Origin: Thalassobacillus sp043497085
Lineage (GTDB): Bacteria; Bacillota; Bacilli; Bacillales; Halobacillaceae
Direction: 5' to 3' (one strand)
DNA length: 16,452 bases
NCBI GenBank assembly: GCA_043497085.1
Contig: JBIEKI010000030.1
Under the pieces are notes generated by a model. That model made no database searches. It had not been told where the DNA came from and was given only the letters and a program-made list of their open reading frames with translations. Numbering within the stretch: the first letter of the stretch is position 1; every line of letters begins with the position of its first letter. Made by a program: the position numbers and the translations under genes. This document shows positions 1-7,770 of the stretch, in pieces.

Positions 1-98
1 TCACCCCCGAAGGGGATCCGCTTGCTTCCCGCGCTCGACTTGCATGTATTAGGCACGCCGCCAGCGTTCGTCCTGAGCCAGGATCAAACTCTCCATAA
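1..98 (-). rRNA. rrs: 16S ribosomal RNA, 5' end only (partial)
   Basis: Read on the minus strand, the segment gives the universal bacterial 16S start: AGAGTTTGATCCTGGCTCAG (the 27F primer site) at about 91-72, then GACGAACGCTGGCGGCGTG and the TACATGCAAGTCGAGCG segment. The mature 5' end is placed near 98 by analogy with B. subtilis 16S, which begins TTTAT just before GGAGAG. Only the first ~98 nt are inside the window and the rest lies to the left. The variable region resembles Halobacillus-type 16S from memory, which is weak evidence for the genus. The gene is co-directional with the upstream protein genes. Confidence 0.97.
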
Positions 99-180
99 AA
101 GTAGTTTGAATAGCTCATGTTTGCACTAAAATAGTGCGCGTTGTTCATTTCCTCATATAATGAAGAAATTGATTTGACGT

Positions 181-211
181 ACTGGTTGGTTCGTTCAGTT
201 TTCAAAGATCA
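181..211 (-). promoter_or_regulatory. rrn leader segment with boxA-like antitermination sequence
   Basis: On the minus strand this reads GATCTTTGAAAACTGAACG, then AACCAACCAGT. The TCTTTGAAAACTGAAC block is a recurring element of Bacillaceae rRNA leaders and spacers and resembles the boxA site bound by the NusB/NusE antitermination complex. It lies between promoter P2 and the 16S 5' end, as expected. The assignment rests on motif and position only. Confidence 0.55.
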
Positions 212-250
212 AATTAAAACTTAGGCCTGTCTTTTATCGACAGTAATAGA

Positions 251-280
251 ATTTTAGCACATTATCGAAGAAAATGTCAA
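251..280 (-). promoter_or_regulatory. rRNA operon promoter P2
   Basis: Minus strand: a perfect -35 TTGACA at 280-275, an 18-nt spacer, and -10 TAAAAT at 256-251 preceded by TGTGC. It points toward the 16S gene. Tandem SigA promoters are usual for Bacillus rrn operons, and this is the promoter proximal to the rRNA. Confidence 0.75.
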
Positions 281-348
281 TAGTATAATAGATATTTTCT
301 TCAAATGGCTTGTTTGGAAAAACTTTCGCTCAAGAAGCGACAAAAACT

Positions 349-377
349 ATATTACAGATTTTCTTTTTAATTGTCAA
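349..377 (-). promoter_or_regulatory. rRNA operon promoter P1
   Basis: Minus strand: a perfect -35 TTGACA at 377-372, an exact 17-nt spacer, and -10 TAATAT at 354-349. The A/T-rich stretch just upstream could act as an UP element. It begins about 35 nt after the terminator hairpin of the upstream rhodanese operon, so the rrn operon is transcriptionally separate. Confidence 0.85.
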
Positions 378-412
378 CACTATAAATGATTTTTTTAAGA
401 TGATCTTACAAA

Positions 413-450
413 AGCAAATGGAGCTGTCCTCAAACTTAGCTGGACAACTC
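413..450 (-). terminator. Rho-independent terminator of the ytwF operon
   Basis: On the minus strand GAGTTGTCC (450-442) pairs with GGACAGCTC (429-421), with one G-U pair, around a 12-nt loop. CATTTGCTTTTG, a weak T-rich tail, follows. It sits just past the stop codon at 461 and before the rrn promoters. Confidence 0.75.
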
Positions 451-460
451 CATACATTTA

Positions 461-796
461 TTATGCAGACGTAACATAATAGATATTTTTCTTTCTTTTT
501 TTCCGAAAAATATTTGCTGCGATTCTTGCTCCCCGTACATCATCACTTATGACAAGTACGTCCTTTTGACAATCAAAATGTTCCTTTAATGCCCGCGGCA
601 AGTAACTAAGCGGGATATTTTCTGCACCCGGATAAGGCGAACGGTGTGCAGAAATATAATCACGGATATCTATAACACAGAAACGCTCATCAATGACAAT
701 TGGTTGCTCGATTCTTTTAAGGTTCCACCTTGGGACAGCATACCGAGTGACAACCACAATTGCCAGGCTTGCAAATAACGCAATCAATAATTCCAC
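461..796 (-). CDS. Membrane-anchored rhodanese-like protein lacking the catalytic Cys
   Basis: A 111-residue protein starting at GTG (796), with AAGGGG about 9 nt upstream. Residues 3-16 form one hydrophobic N-terminal segment (signal anchor), followed by basic residues. The remainder has rhodanese-fold landmarks: CVIDIRD at 40-46 and PGAENIPLSYL at 56-66. Where the active-site loop CRSGGR should be, the chain reads SDDVRGAR with Ser84 aligned to the Cys. It is therefore unlikely to be a sulfurtransferase and may bind a partner or ligand. The C-terminus is very basic (RKKRKKN). It lies 19 nt downstream of ytwF and is almost certainly co-transcribed with it. The B. subtilis neighbour ytvB might be the counterpart, but I cannot confirm that. 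Confidence 0.8.
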   Translation of the reverse strand: MELLIALFASLAIVVVTRYAVPRWNLKRIEQPIVIDERFCVIDIRDYISAHRSPYPGAENIPLSYLPRALKEHFDCQKDVLVISDDVRGARIAANIFRKKRKKNIYYVTSA

Positions 797-815
797 TTTC
801 CATTACCCCTTCTAT

Positions 816-1124
816 CTATTTAGGTTGGGTTTCCCCGTCCCAGTTCATCATACCGCCTTCTAAGTTGCGCACCTTGAAGCCCTGTTGATCCAGGTACTGG
901 GCAGCATTCATACTGCGTCCACCAGAACGGCAAACCATAATATATTCCTGATCTTTATCTAAATTATTTGCAGCTTCTGGAATATCTCCTAAACGAATGT
1001 GTTTTGCTTGCGGGATCATTCCTTGTGCTACCTCATCATCTTCTCGAACATCGATGATTTGTACATCTTTATTTTCTTTTATCATATCTTGTACTTCTTC
1101 TGGTTTATATTCATGAATAGCCAT
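816..1124 (-). CDS. ytwF: Rhodanese-domain sulfurtransferase (YtwF-like)
   Basis: A 102-residue single-domain rhodanese. IIDVRE (23-28) is the conserved CH2-type element. The active-site loop CRSGGR (65-70) carries the nucleophile Cys65, and GGMMNW (90-95) is the usual C-terminal motif. Rhodaneses move sulfane sulfur from a persulfide on this Cys; the natural donor and acceptor are unknown here. The ATG at 1124 is chosen because AAGGAGG lies 8 nt upstream and the promoter would start transcription near 1153, making a longer start at 1157 untranscribed. It is first in an operon with the degenerate rhodanese. Its position next to leuS matches what I recall of ytwF in B. subtilis. Confidence 0.9.
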   Translation of the reverse strand: MAIHEYKPEEVQDMIKENKDVQIIDVREDDEVAQGMIPQAKHIRLGDIPEAANNLDKDQEYIMVCRSGGRSMNAAQYLDQQGFKVRNLEGGMMNWDGETQPK

Positions 1125-1159
1125 CTTGCATTCCTCCTTAAGAACTTTTACCTTCACTA

Positions 1160-1187
1160 ATTTTAAGCAATTTTTTCATAATGTCAA
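1160..1187 (-). promoter_or_regulatory. ytwF promoter
   Basis: Minus strand: a perfect -35 TTGACA at 1187-1182, a 16-nt spacer, and -10 TAAAAT at 1165-1160. It lies about 36 nt upstream of the ATG at 1124, directly ahead of the AAGGAGG ribosome binding site. Confidence 0.8.
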
Positions 1188-1250
1188 GGGATAGGTGCCG
1201 GGGTATGAAAAGCTTATTCACTTATACTATATCTCATTTACCTTTACATT

Positions 1251-1294
1251 AAACAAAATATAGCTGAGCGAGCCATTATTAGGCTGCTCAGCTA
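1251..1294 (-). terminator. leuS terminator
   Basis: On the minus strand TAGCTGAGC (1294-1286) pairs with GCTCAGCTA (1269-1261), continued by an AGCC/GGCT inner stem around AATAAT. A TATATTTTGTTT tail follows. The hairpin begins 5 nt after the leuS stop codon. Confidence 0.85.
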
Positions 1295-1299
1295 TATAA

Positions 1300-3714
1300 T
1301 CAATTAGCCACGATATTGACAAGTTTCCCGGGAATAGCGATTACTTTTCTGACTGTCTTTCCTTCCAGCCACTCTTGGACCTTTTCATGCTCAATCGCTT
1401 GTTTTTCCAGATCTTCTTTAGAGGCCTCTTTTGAAACTGTCATCTTGGCACGTACTTTGCCCATTACCTGAATAACAATTTCCACTTCATCTTCGACCAA
1501 TTTAGACTCATCATAAGTCGGCCATTCCTGATAAGCTATTGTACCTTCATGGCCTAACTTTTCCCATAACTCTTCTGCGAGATGTGGTGCTACAGGAGAA
1601 AGAATTTTCACAAAACCTTCTATATACTCTTTTGGCAATACTTCCGCTTTGTAACCTTCATTCACAAACACCATCATCTGGGATATTCCGGTGTTAAAAC
1701 GTAGTTCTTCAAAGTTTTCGGTCACTTTTTTGACTGTTTCATGATAGACCTTTTCCAGCGTCTTATCTGAACTGTCTGTCACCTTATCGGATAATTTCTC
1801 ACCTTCTGCCACGATCAAACGATAGATACGATCAAGGAATCGGCGTGCGCCATCCAATCCATTAGTCGACCAGGCTACAGAGGCATCAAGCGGTCCCATG
1901 AACATTTCATATAAACGAAGAGTATCTGCTCCATGGGAATCTACGATATCATCCGGATTAACAACATTCCCTTTAGACTTACTCATTTTTTCGTTATTTT
2001 CCCCAAGTATCATTCCTTGGTTAAATAGTTTCTGGAATGGTTCTTTGGTAGGGACCACACCAACATCATATAAAACCTTATGCCAGAAACGTGCATACAA
2101 TAGGTGTAATACAGCGTGTTCTGCTCCTCCGATGTAGATATCGACCGGCAGCCATTTCTTTAGTTTATCGTAGTCGGCCAGTTTTTCATCATTTTGAGGA
2201 TCAATATAGCGTAGATAATACCAACAGCTGCCTGCCCATTGTGGCATGGTATTCGTTTCCCTGCGCCCTTTCATTCCTGTGTCTGGATCTGTTACATGAA
2301 CCCAGTCATCAATATTAGCTAATGGGGATTCCCCTGTACCAGATGGCTTGATTTCTGTCGTTTTCGGCAATACCAATGGAAGCTCTTGCTCGGGCACAGC
2401 TGACATGGAACCATCTTCCCAATGAATCATCGGAATCGGTTCACCCCAATATCGCTGACGGCTGAATAACCAGTCTCGCAGGCGATAGGTCGTCTTCTTC
2501 TCCCCTTTACCATTTTCAACAAGCCACTCGATTGCTTTTTGAATGGCTTCTTCTTTATCAAGCCCATTCAACATTCCGGAGTTGATGTGTTTGCCGTCTC
2601 CGGTATAAGCTTCTTTCTCAAGATCGCCGCCTTCAACAACGGCTACGATCGGTAAGTCATATTTATGTGCAAACTCATAATCACGTTCATCATGAGCTGG
2701 TACTGCCATGATCGCGCCACTTCCATAAGTCATCAGTACATAGTCTGCCACCCAGATCGGTACCTTATTGCCATTAATTGGATTAATTGCGTAGGTCCCT
2801 GTAAATACACCGGTTTTATCTTTAGCAAGATCGGTACGTTCCAAATCACTTTTTGCTTTTGCAGTTTGTAAATATTGATTTACTTCAGTCTTTTGGGTAT
2901 CTGTTACAATTTTTTCCACAAGTGGATGCTCAGGTGCAAGTACCGCATACGTAGCTCCATATAGTGTATCCGGGCGTGTGGTGAATACATCGAAGCTTTC
3001 GTCGTAGCCATCAATATCAAAAACCACTTCCGCTCCTTCTGACTTTCCAATCCAGTTGCGTTGCATATCTTTAATGCTTTCCGGCCAATCGAGCTCTTCT
3101 AAATCCTCGAGGAGACGATCTGCATATTCCGTAATCTTAAGCATCCACTGCTTCATTGGGCGTCTTTCCACAGGGTGGCCGCCACGTTCGCTTTTCCCAT
3201 CGATTACTTCTTCATTAGCTAATACTGTACCAAGTGCAGGACACCAGTTGACCGGAACTTCATCCACATAAGCCAACCCTTTTTCATATAGCTTAAGGAA
3301 AATCCACTGTGTCCATTTATAATAATCCGGATCAGTAGTATTGACTTCACGATCCCAATCATAAGAAAAACCTAGTGCTTTAATTTGACGGCGAAAATTA
3401 TCGATATTCTGTTTAGTAAATTCAGCTGGATCATTTCCAGTATCAAGGGCATATTGTTCAGCAGGAAGGCCGAATGCATCCCAACCGATCGGATGAAGCA
3501 CTTCATATCCTTGCATCCTTTTCATACGGGAAACAATGTCTGTCGCCGTATACCCTTCCGGATGGCCGACATGCAGTCCTGCTCCCGAAGGATATGGAAA
3601 CATGTCAAGTGCGTAGAATTTCTTTTTATCGGATGAAGCATCAGTCTGGAAAGTTTTATTACTGTACCAGTAGTCCTGCCACTTCTGTTCAATTTTCTTA
3701 TGGTTAAAAGCCAT
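1300..3714 (-). CDS. leuS: Leucyl-tRNA synthetase
   Basis: An 804-residue class Ia aminoacyl-tRNA synthetase, the usual length for bacterial LeuS. It charges tRNA-Leu with leucine in the cytoplasm. The HIGH motif is HVGH at 48-51, just after FPYPSGAGL, and the KMSKS loop is at 576-580 (NEKMSKSKGN). The CP1 editing domain lies between them, with TTRPDTLYGATY (a threonine-rich editing motif) and a GSGAIMAVPAHDERD segment. The synthetase-typical MPQWAGSCWYYLRY and anticodon-binding C-terminal region are present. ATG at 3714 has GGAGG about 8 nt upstream. Expression is controlled by a T-box leader with a CTC specifier. No frameshift or missing motif is seen. Confidence 0.99.
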   Translation of the reverse strand: MAFNHKKIEQKWQDYWYSNKTFQTDASSDKKKFYALDMFPYPSGAGLHVGHPEGYTATDIVSRMKRMQGYEVLHPIGWDAFGLPAEQYALDTGNDPAEFTKQNIDNFRRQIKALGFSYDWDREVNTTDPDYYKWTQWIFLKLYEKGLAYVDEVPVNWCPALGTVLANEEVIDGKSERGGHPVERRPMKQWMLKITEYADRLLEDLEELDWPESIKDMQRNWIGKSEGAEVVFDIDGYDESFDVFTTRPDTLYGATYAVLAPEHPLVEKIVTDTQKTEVNQYLQTAKAKSDLERTDLAKDKTGVFTGTYAINPINGNKVPIWVADYVLMTYGSGAIMAVPAHDERDYEFAHKYDLPIVAVVEGGDLEKEAYTGDGKHINSGMLNGLDKEEAIQKAIEWLVENGKGEKKTTYRLRDWLFSRQRYWGEPIPMIHWEDGSMSAVPEQELPLVLPKTTEIKPSGTGESPLANIDDWVHVTDPDTGMKGRRETNTMPQWAGSCWYYLRYIDPQNDEKLADYDKLKKWLPVDIYIGGAEHAVLHLLYARFWHKVLYDVGVVPTKEPFQKLFNQGMILGENNEKMSKSKGNVVNPDDIVDSHGADTLRLYEMFMGPLDASVAWSTNGLDGARRFLDRIYRLIVAEGEKLSDKVTDSSDKTLEKVYHETVKKVTENFEELRFNTGISQMMVFVNEGYKAEVLPKEYIEGFVKILSPVAPHLAEELWEKLGHEGTIAYQEWPTYDESKLVEDEVEIVIQVMGKVRAKMTVSKEASKEDLEKQAIEHEKVQEWLEGKTVRKVIAIPGKLVNIVAN

Positions 3715-3744
3715 AGCTTTTCCTCCATTCTTTTTTTAAATATA

Positions 3745-3993
3745 AAAAAAGCCTCTCATCCCATAACTGGGACGAGAAGCTTGTATTCCCGCGGTACCAC
3801 CCAAATTGACGTATGACACGTCCTCTTCAGCATCGATAACGGCGATGAGCCGGCAAAAGCTACTTGCATTCACTTCTGCAACATCCAAGGTGAGTTCATC
3901 AGTTACAAGGCCAGCTTACACCTGCCGCTGACTCTCTGAATTTCTTGCAGGCTGATTACTATTCCTCTTCCAAGTCGTTGTATGAATATATCT
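3745..3993 (-). promoter_or_regulatory. T-box leader (leucine) of leuS
   Basis: On the minus strand the leader carries the T-box core GGGTGGTACCGCGG at 3802-3789, which pairs with the NCCA end of uncharged tRNA. The terminator stem follows: CTTCTCGTCCCAG (from about 3779) pairs with CTGGGATGAGAGG-like sequence, then a T run (3751-3745). Stem I shows an AGTA-type loop E segment near 3964. The likely specifier is CTC at 3894-3892, a leucine codon in the context GAA-CTC-ACC. Uncharged tRNA-Leu would stabilise the antiterminator and turn on leuS. Confidence 0.95.
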
Positions 3994-3999
3994 ATCCGT

Positions 4000-4028
4000 A
4001 TCTTAATGAAACGTGCGGGCTTTGTCAA
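4000..4028 (-). promoter_or_regulatory. leuS promoter
   Basis: Minus strand: a perfect -35 TTGACA at 4028-4023, an exact 17-nt spacer, and -10 TAAGAT at 4005-4000. It starts only 17 nt after the stop codon of the upstream ABC permease, with no terminator hairpin visible in between. Confidence 0.88.
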
Positions 4029-4044
4029 GCAATGGCAAAAGGAG

Positions 4045-4989
4045 TCACGTAGCGATATCTCTTTTTGTAAAGGAAAAATGGCTGATTAACAAAAATACAA
4101 GCAAATAGAGCATCAACACTGTTACAGAAAACAGCGGGCTGATTCCTTCTATCATGGGCTTAGGCTGTAAATATTGGCTTAAGTCCGTATGTGTGAACAG
4201 ATAAAACTTGACGAACGCGTATTCTCGAAACAAGAATACCAGTTGCTGACCAGTAAACATAAGGAAAATCGACAATCCAATCGCTAAAGCATTGGAACGT
4301 GACAAGGTGCCAATCATGAAAGCGAAGGAAGTCATTATAATCATATTTACAAAAGCTAGACCATATAACTGAAGGGATTCCGTCCAAACCGACTGTTCCA
4401 CGATTTTATCTCCAACCATAGTAAGCAATACACCATCTCCTCCATCAAGGAAGATAAGTCCTCCAATGATGGCAGCAAGATAGGTGATAAGCGCTAACGT
4501 AAGAGAAAATAATAATGTAGTGAAGTATTTTGCCCACAATATTTTCCCTCTTTTTACAGGGCGGATCGTCAATAATTTGATCGTTCCCCACGTGAACTCT
4601 GAAGCGACAATGCCAGAGGCGATGATGACCGTGAATAACACAGCAAATGTAATATTGCTTTTGGAGTCCAGTAGATATTGAGTAAAGCCTGTATGTTTGG
4701 GAGGAGGGATATCTTCCTCAAGACGGTGCTGGGCAATAGCCACCTGATCTTGATAATACATTTTTTCCTCCATATTTTCCGACCGAGCTGCTTGCTGTTC
4801 ATATGCAGTCAGTTGCTGACTGACTTGTTCCTCCCATGGTGTAGATTGACTTTGTTGATTACTACTCCAGCTGCTTATAAAAGCAAACAAAAATACAGCG
4901 CCAATTAAAATAGCAATAAGAATATAAGTGCTGTTCCTTTTAAAGATTTTCATCCACTCATTCCGAATAAGACGTATCATTTCAGACAA
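4045..4989 (-). CDS. ABC-2 type transporter permease
   Basis: A 314-residue polytopic membrane protein. Six hydrophobic segments are apparent: about 22-40, 112-131, a long one near 155-180, one near 208-230, one near 236-256 and one near 285-305. A large, glutamine-rich polar segment (43-110) follows the first, as in NatB/BcrB-like ABC-2 permeases. It presumably forms the membrane channel for the ATPase encoded just upstream. The start is TTG at 4989, with GGAGGGGAG upstream at good spacing, giving an 8-nt overlap with the ATPase stop. An ATG at 4980 is the alternative but is far from the ribosome binding site. The substrate is unknown; peptide antibiotic or Na+ export are family precedents only. 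Confidence 0.87.
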   Translation of the reverse strand: MSEMIRLIRNEWMKIFKRNSTYILIAILIGAVFLFAFISSWSSNQQSQSTPWEEQVSQQLTAYEQQAARSENMEEKMYYQDQVAIAQHRLEEDIPPPKHTGFTQYLLDSKSNITFAVLFTVIIASGIVASEFTWGTIKLLTIRPVKRGKILWAKYFTTLLFSLTLALITYLAAIIGGLIFLDGGDGVLLTMVGDKIVEQSVWTESLQLYGLAFVNMIIMTSFAFMIGTLSRSNALAIGLSIFLMFTGQQLVFLFREYAFVKFYLFTHTDLSQYLQPKPMIEGISPLFSVTVLMLYLLVFLLISHFSFTKRDIAT

Positions 4990-5905
4990 TTTGCTCCCCT
5001 CCAGTCATTTCTAAGAATTCTTCTTCCAGTGTTTTTTTATGAGGAATTATTTCATAAACATCGATTCCATTTTCTATGAACGTACGATTAATGTGCGCTG
5101 CCTGTTCTTTTTCCAGGTTAATCATTAAGCGGTCATCGATTATTTCTACTTCTATATCTTCGTAATTATCTTTTACTATTTGCCTTGCTTTCTCTTTATT
5201 AGATACTTTAAAAAGACAGGCTTTCCGTTTGTCCTGTTCACTCCCCTGTACGGATCGTATGGTGATCAACTTGCCTTGCTGGATGATCGCGATACGGTCG
5301 CACATCAATTCGATTTCTGAAAGCAAGTGACTGGATACCAATACAGACACACCATCTTCAGCTGCTATTTTTCTTAAATACATGCGGAATTCCCTTATGC
5401 CTGCAGGGTCAAGTCCATTTGTCGGTTCATCAAGAATCAAGAACTTAGGTTTATGAAGAATAGCTTGCGCAAGTCCTAACCGCTGCCTCATCCCAAGAGA
5501 ATAAGCTTGTACTTTATCATGAATTCTTGCCTCTAAACCGACCTGCTTCACTACTTCATTAATACGCTCTTTGGAAATATTGCCTTGCAAACGCGCAAAG
5601 TGGACCAGGTTTTGATACCCAGACATGAATTTGTACATTTCAGGATTTTCGACGATTGCACCGACCTGAGAAATGCTTTTTGTGTAATTTTTGTTAAGAT
5701 GATATCCATCAATGATCACTTCACCGGAGGTTGCCTTCATTAAGCCCACCATCATCCGGATCGTCGTTGTTTTTCCTGCTCCGTTGGGTCCTAAAAAACC
5801 AGTTACCTGCCCAGGGTAAAGATCTAAACTCAAGTCATCAATAATTGTTTTACTACCGATTTTCTTCGTTAAGTTTTTCAGTTGGACAACCGGCTGCTTA
5901 TTCAT
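4982..5905 (-). CDS. ABC transporter ATP-binding protein, BcrA/NatA-like
   Basis: A 307-residue cytoplasmic ATPase with one nucleotide-binding domain. Walker A is GPNGAGKT at 39-46. The signature is YSLGMRQRLGLAQA (LGMRQ in place of LSGGQ, typical of the BcrA/DRA subfamily). Walker B is KFLILDEPTNGLDP, and the H-loop is SSHLLSEIE. A ~90-residue C-terminal extension is typical of DrrA/BcrA-like exporters. ATG at 5905 is chosen because AAGGAGG lies 9 nt upstream, and an in-frame ATG at 5923 lacks one. Its start overlaps the upstream stop as ATGAATAA (8 nt) and its stop overlaps the permease start by 8 nt. It almost certainly energises the permease at 4045-4989. Confidence 0.93.
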   Translation of the reverse strand: MNKQPVVQLKNLTKKIGSKTIIDDLSLDLYPGQVTGFLGPNGAGKTTTIRMMVGLMKATSGEVIIDGYHLNKNYTKSISQVGAIVENPEMYKFMSGYQNLVHFARLQGNISKERINEVVKQVGLEARIHDKVQAYSLGMRQRLGLAQAILHKPKFLILDEPTNGLDPAGIREFRMYLRKIAAEDGVSVLVSSHLLSEIELMCDRIAIIQQGKLITIRSVQGSEQDKRKACLFKVSNKEKARQIVKDNYEDIEVEIIDDRLMINLEKEQAAHINRTFIENGIDVYEIIPHKKTLEEEFLEMTGGEQIV

Positions 5906-6605
5906 ATCTAGTTCCTCCTTCATATAATCGCTTCATCCAATCTACGACACTCATTTGATATTCCATTCGGATGTTATCTGTAGATTGCTGTCCCAGTACT
6001 TTTCCTTCTCTCAAAACGACCACTTCATCAAGTAAAGCCTCAATTTCATTAATATCATGGGTAGTGATAATCAAGGTCTGGATTTGTAAATCGATATATT
6101 GAATCACACCCTGAACAATCGAAGTGCGCACCATCGGGTCAAGCCCTGAAAAAGGTTCGTCCAGGAGAATATATGGTGCATTCCTGGCAAGAGTGACTGC
6201 CATTTTTACTCTTCCCCTATTCCCTTTGGAGAGATGTTTGATTTTTTCATCATCCTCTATATGCATAAACCTGAGGATGTCCCTCGCTTTCTCGCGTTGA
6301 AAATCCGGAAACTGACTTTCGTAGAAATCCACCAGCTGGTCCACCGTGAAAAAAGGATAGAATTGATCGATATCCGACATATAGGCTACCTTCGTACTTA
6401 TTTTGCGATCTGCCTGCTTTTCATCAATAAGTACTTCTCCATTAGTCGGCTGCAGCAACCCGGCTATCAGCTTAAGCATCGTTGACTTTCCACTCCCATT
6501 TTCCCCAATAACTCCAATAATCTTCCCTCGTGAAAAGGAAACATCTATATCATCTAAAGCCTTTTTCAACAAATACTTTTTTGATACATGCTGCAATTCA
6601 ATCAT
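5898..6605 (-). CDS. ABC transporter ATP-binding protein, YtrB-like
   Basis: A 235-residue ABC ATPase. Walker A is GENGSGKS at 34-41, the signature is LSKGNRGRVKMA (LSKGN variant), Walker B is PYILLDEPFSGLDP, and the H-loop is TTHDINEIE. The LSKGN signature and pairing with a small GntR regulator are features of the YtrB-type family from the B. subtilis ytrABCDEF operon, which responds to lipid II-binding antibiotics. The protein is shorter than YtrB as I recall it (about 290 aa). ATG at 6605 overlaps the GntR stop as ATGATTGA (8 nt), with AGGAAGG upstream. Its membrane partner is probably the protein at 6982-7752, since the other permease has its own ATPase. Confidence 0.92.
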   Translation of the reverse strand: MIELQHVSKKYLLKKALDDIDVSFSRGKIIGVIGENGSGKSTMLKLIAGLLQPTNGEVLIDEKQADRKISTKVAYMSDIDQFYPFFTVDQLVDFYESQFPDFQREKARDILRFMHIEDDEKIKHLSKGNRGRVKMAVTLARNAPYILLDEPFSGLDPMVRTSIVQGVIQYIDLQIQTLIITTHDINEIEALLDEVVVLREGKVLGQQSTDNIRMEYQMSVVDWMKRLYEGGTRYE

Positions 6606-6978
6606 CGTTTTCCTTCCTTTCCCCCTGGTACTGCGAAAGTCCCTCGACCATTTCATCTACAGTGAACCCCAGTTTGCCCATGTCTTGTACAAAGGCTTCT
6701 ATATACAACTGCTTCATTTCCGTGCGGAGGTCTTGTAGGCGCTCCTGGTTTTCTGTGACGAAAGTACCTTGCCCTCGTTTTGTTTCTACGATTCCTAAAT
6801 GCTCCATCTCCCGGTAAACTCGTTGCATCGTATTCGCATTCACCCCGGTCTCTACTGCAAACTCTCTTACGGATGGTAATTTATCGCCAGCAGTGCGATC
6901 ACCTCGGATGATTTCGCTGGAAACTTTATCGATCAACTGCTGGTAGATTGGCTTATCCGGCTTGAAATCCATCACCAT
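6598..6978 (-). CDS. ytrA: GntR-family transcriptional repressor, YtrA subfamily
   Basis: A 126-residue regulator. The N-terminal winged helix-turn-helix opens with the family hallmark DKPIYQQLIDKVSSEI (7-22), followed by GDKLPSVREFAVETGVNANT and the wing GIVETKRGQGTFV. The short C-terminal helical tail of about 50 residues, without a large effector domain, is typical of YtrA-type GntR proteins. It is encoded second in the operon, 3 nt after the stop of the first gene, and overlaps the next gene by 8 nt. The perfect inverted repeat at 7771-7800 over the operon promoter is its likely operator, so the operon is probably autorepressed. The inducer is unknown. Confidence 0.92.
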   Translation of the reverse strand: MVMDFKPDKPIYQQLIDKVSSEIIRGDRTAGDKLPSVREFAVETGVNANTMQRVYREMEHLGIVETKRGQGTFVTENQERLQDLRTEMKQLYIEAFVQDMGKLGFTVDEMVEGLSQYQGERKENDD

Positions 6979-6981
6979 GAC

Positions 6982-7752
6982 TTACACCTCTACCTTTCGA
7001 TCTATCAAAACAATGCTGAGAATGTATAAAACTACAATAGCCAGCACCCAGGCCACTACCTCGCCAAGCTCTAAAGGAATACCTCCAGACATATCTCCAT
7101 GAACCGTCACTCCAAACACACTTAAAAGATCACTAGAAACGCTTTCTATTTTAATTTTCGTATCTCCCCATCCGACTAATTGTTCGTAAAAAGCTGAAGA
7201 ACGAATCGTAGAAGTGATGCCAGTGATAGCTACAAATAAAATAATAGAAATAACGATACTGAGACCACCGAGGTATGTTTTCAATACTTGATGGATGACC
7301 CATAAGAACAATAACAATACCGCCAGTAAAATAGCCTGACCTAAAATAAACATATTTGCGATTAAGGCAACCAGGAACAATTCACCAAATGTTAAAACCA
7401 CCCATTGCTTGGCGGTGAAAATAGTTATAAGACCGAATATCGTCATTGAAACCATCATGAATAATAATGATTGGATAAACTTAACTCCGACAAGCATGGC
7501 TGAAGATTGGGGGCTGTGAAGAAACAATTGCAGCTGGTCAGCTTCCCGATTCAAGCTGTAAATGAGCAAAGCCGATAAAATGAACATATGGAGTACGAGT
7601 ACTACCCCGGTTATCATAAACATTCTAGCCTCTTGCAAGGAACCAGATACACCGATTGCAAACACCAAACCCACAATCAATACGACGAAGTAATAAACTT
7701 TCATCATTGCCCATTCTTTTTTCCATAAGCCAATAAAAGCTTTTCCTCTCAC
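6982..7752 (-). CDS. Polytopic membrane protein, probable ABC permease of the ytrA-type operon
   Basis: A 256-residue, very hydrophobic protein with about six or seven membrane segments and a short cytoplasmic N-terminus rich in K, W and E (GLWKKEWAMMK). No signal peptidase site or enzyme motif is seen. It is the first gene of the five-gene operon and most likely the membrane subunit for the YtrB-like ATPase. GTG at 7752 is preferred: AAGGATGG lies about 5 nt upstream, whereas for the ATG at 7761 the purine-rich AAAGG would directly touch the start codon. With the predicted promoter, the 5' UTR would be about 30 nt. The family is not recognised with certainty and the function is inferred from context. 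Confidence 0.8.
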   Translation of the reverse strand: MRGKAFIGLWKKEWAMMKVYYFVVLIVGLVFAIGVSGSLQEARMFMITGVVLVLHMFILSALLIYSLNREADQLQLFLHSPQSSAMLVGVKFIQSLLFMMVSMTIFGLITIFTAKQWVVLTFGELFLVALIANMFILGQAILLAVLLLFLWVIHQVLKTYLGGLSIVISIILFVAITGITSTIRSSAFYEQLVGWGDTKIKIESVSSDLLSVFGVTVHGDMSGGIPLELGEVVAWVLAIVVLYILSIVLIDRKVEV

Positions 7753-7770
7753 AGAAACCATCCTTTTTGT

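Noticed and set aside
1898..3707. Several plus-strand frames of 65-83 codons inside leuS
   Set aside because: All are antisense to a fully intact LeuS, lack ribosome binding sites and show no family features.
6234..6817. Overlapping plus-strand frames opposite the ATPase and GntR genes
   Set aside because: Shadows of real minus-strand coding sequence; the minus-strand products have complete Walker and helix-turn-helix motifs.
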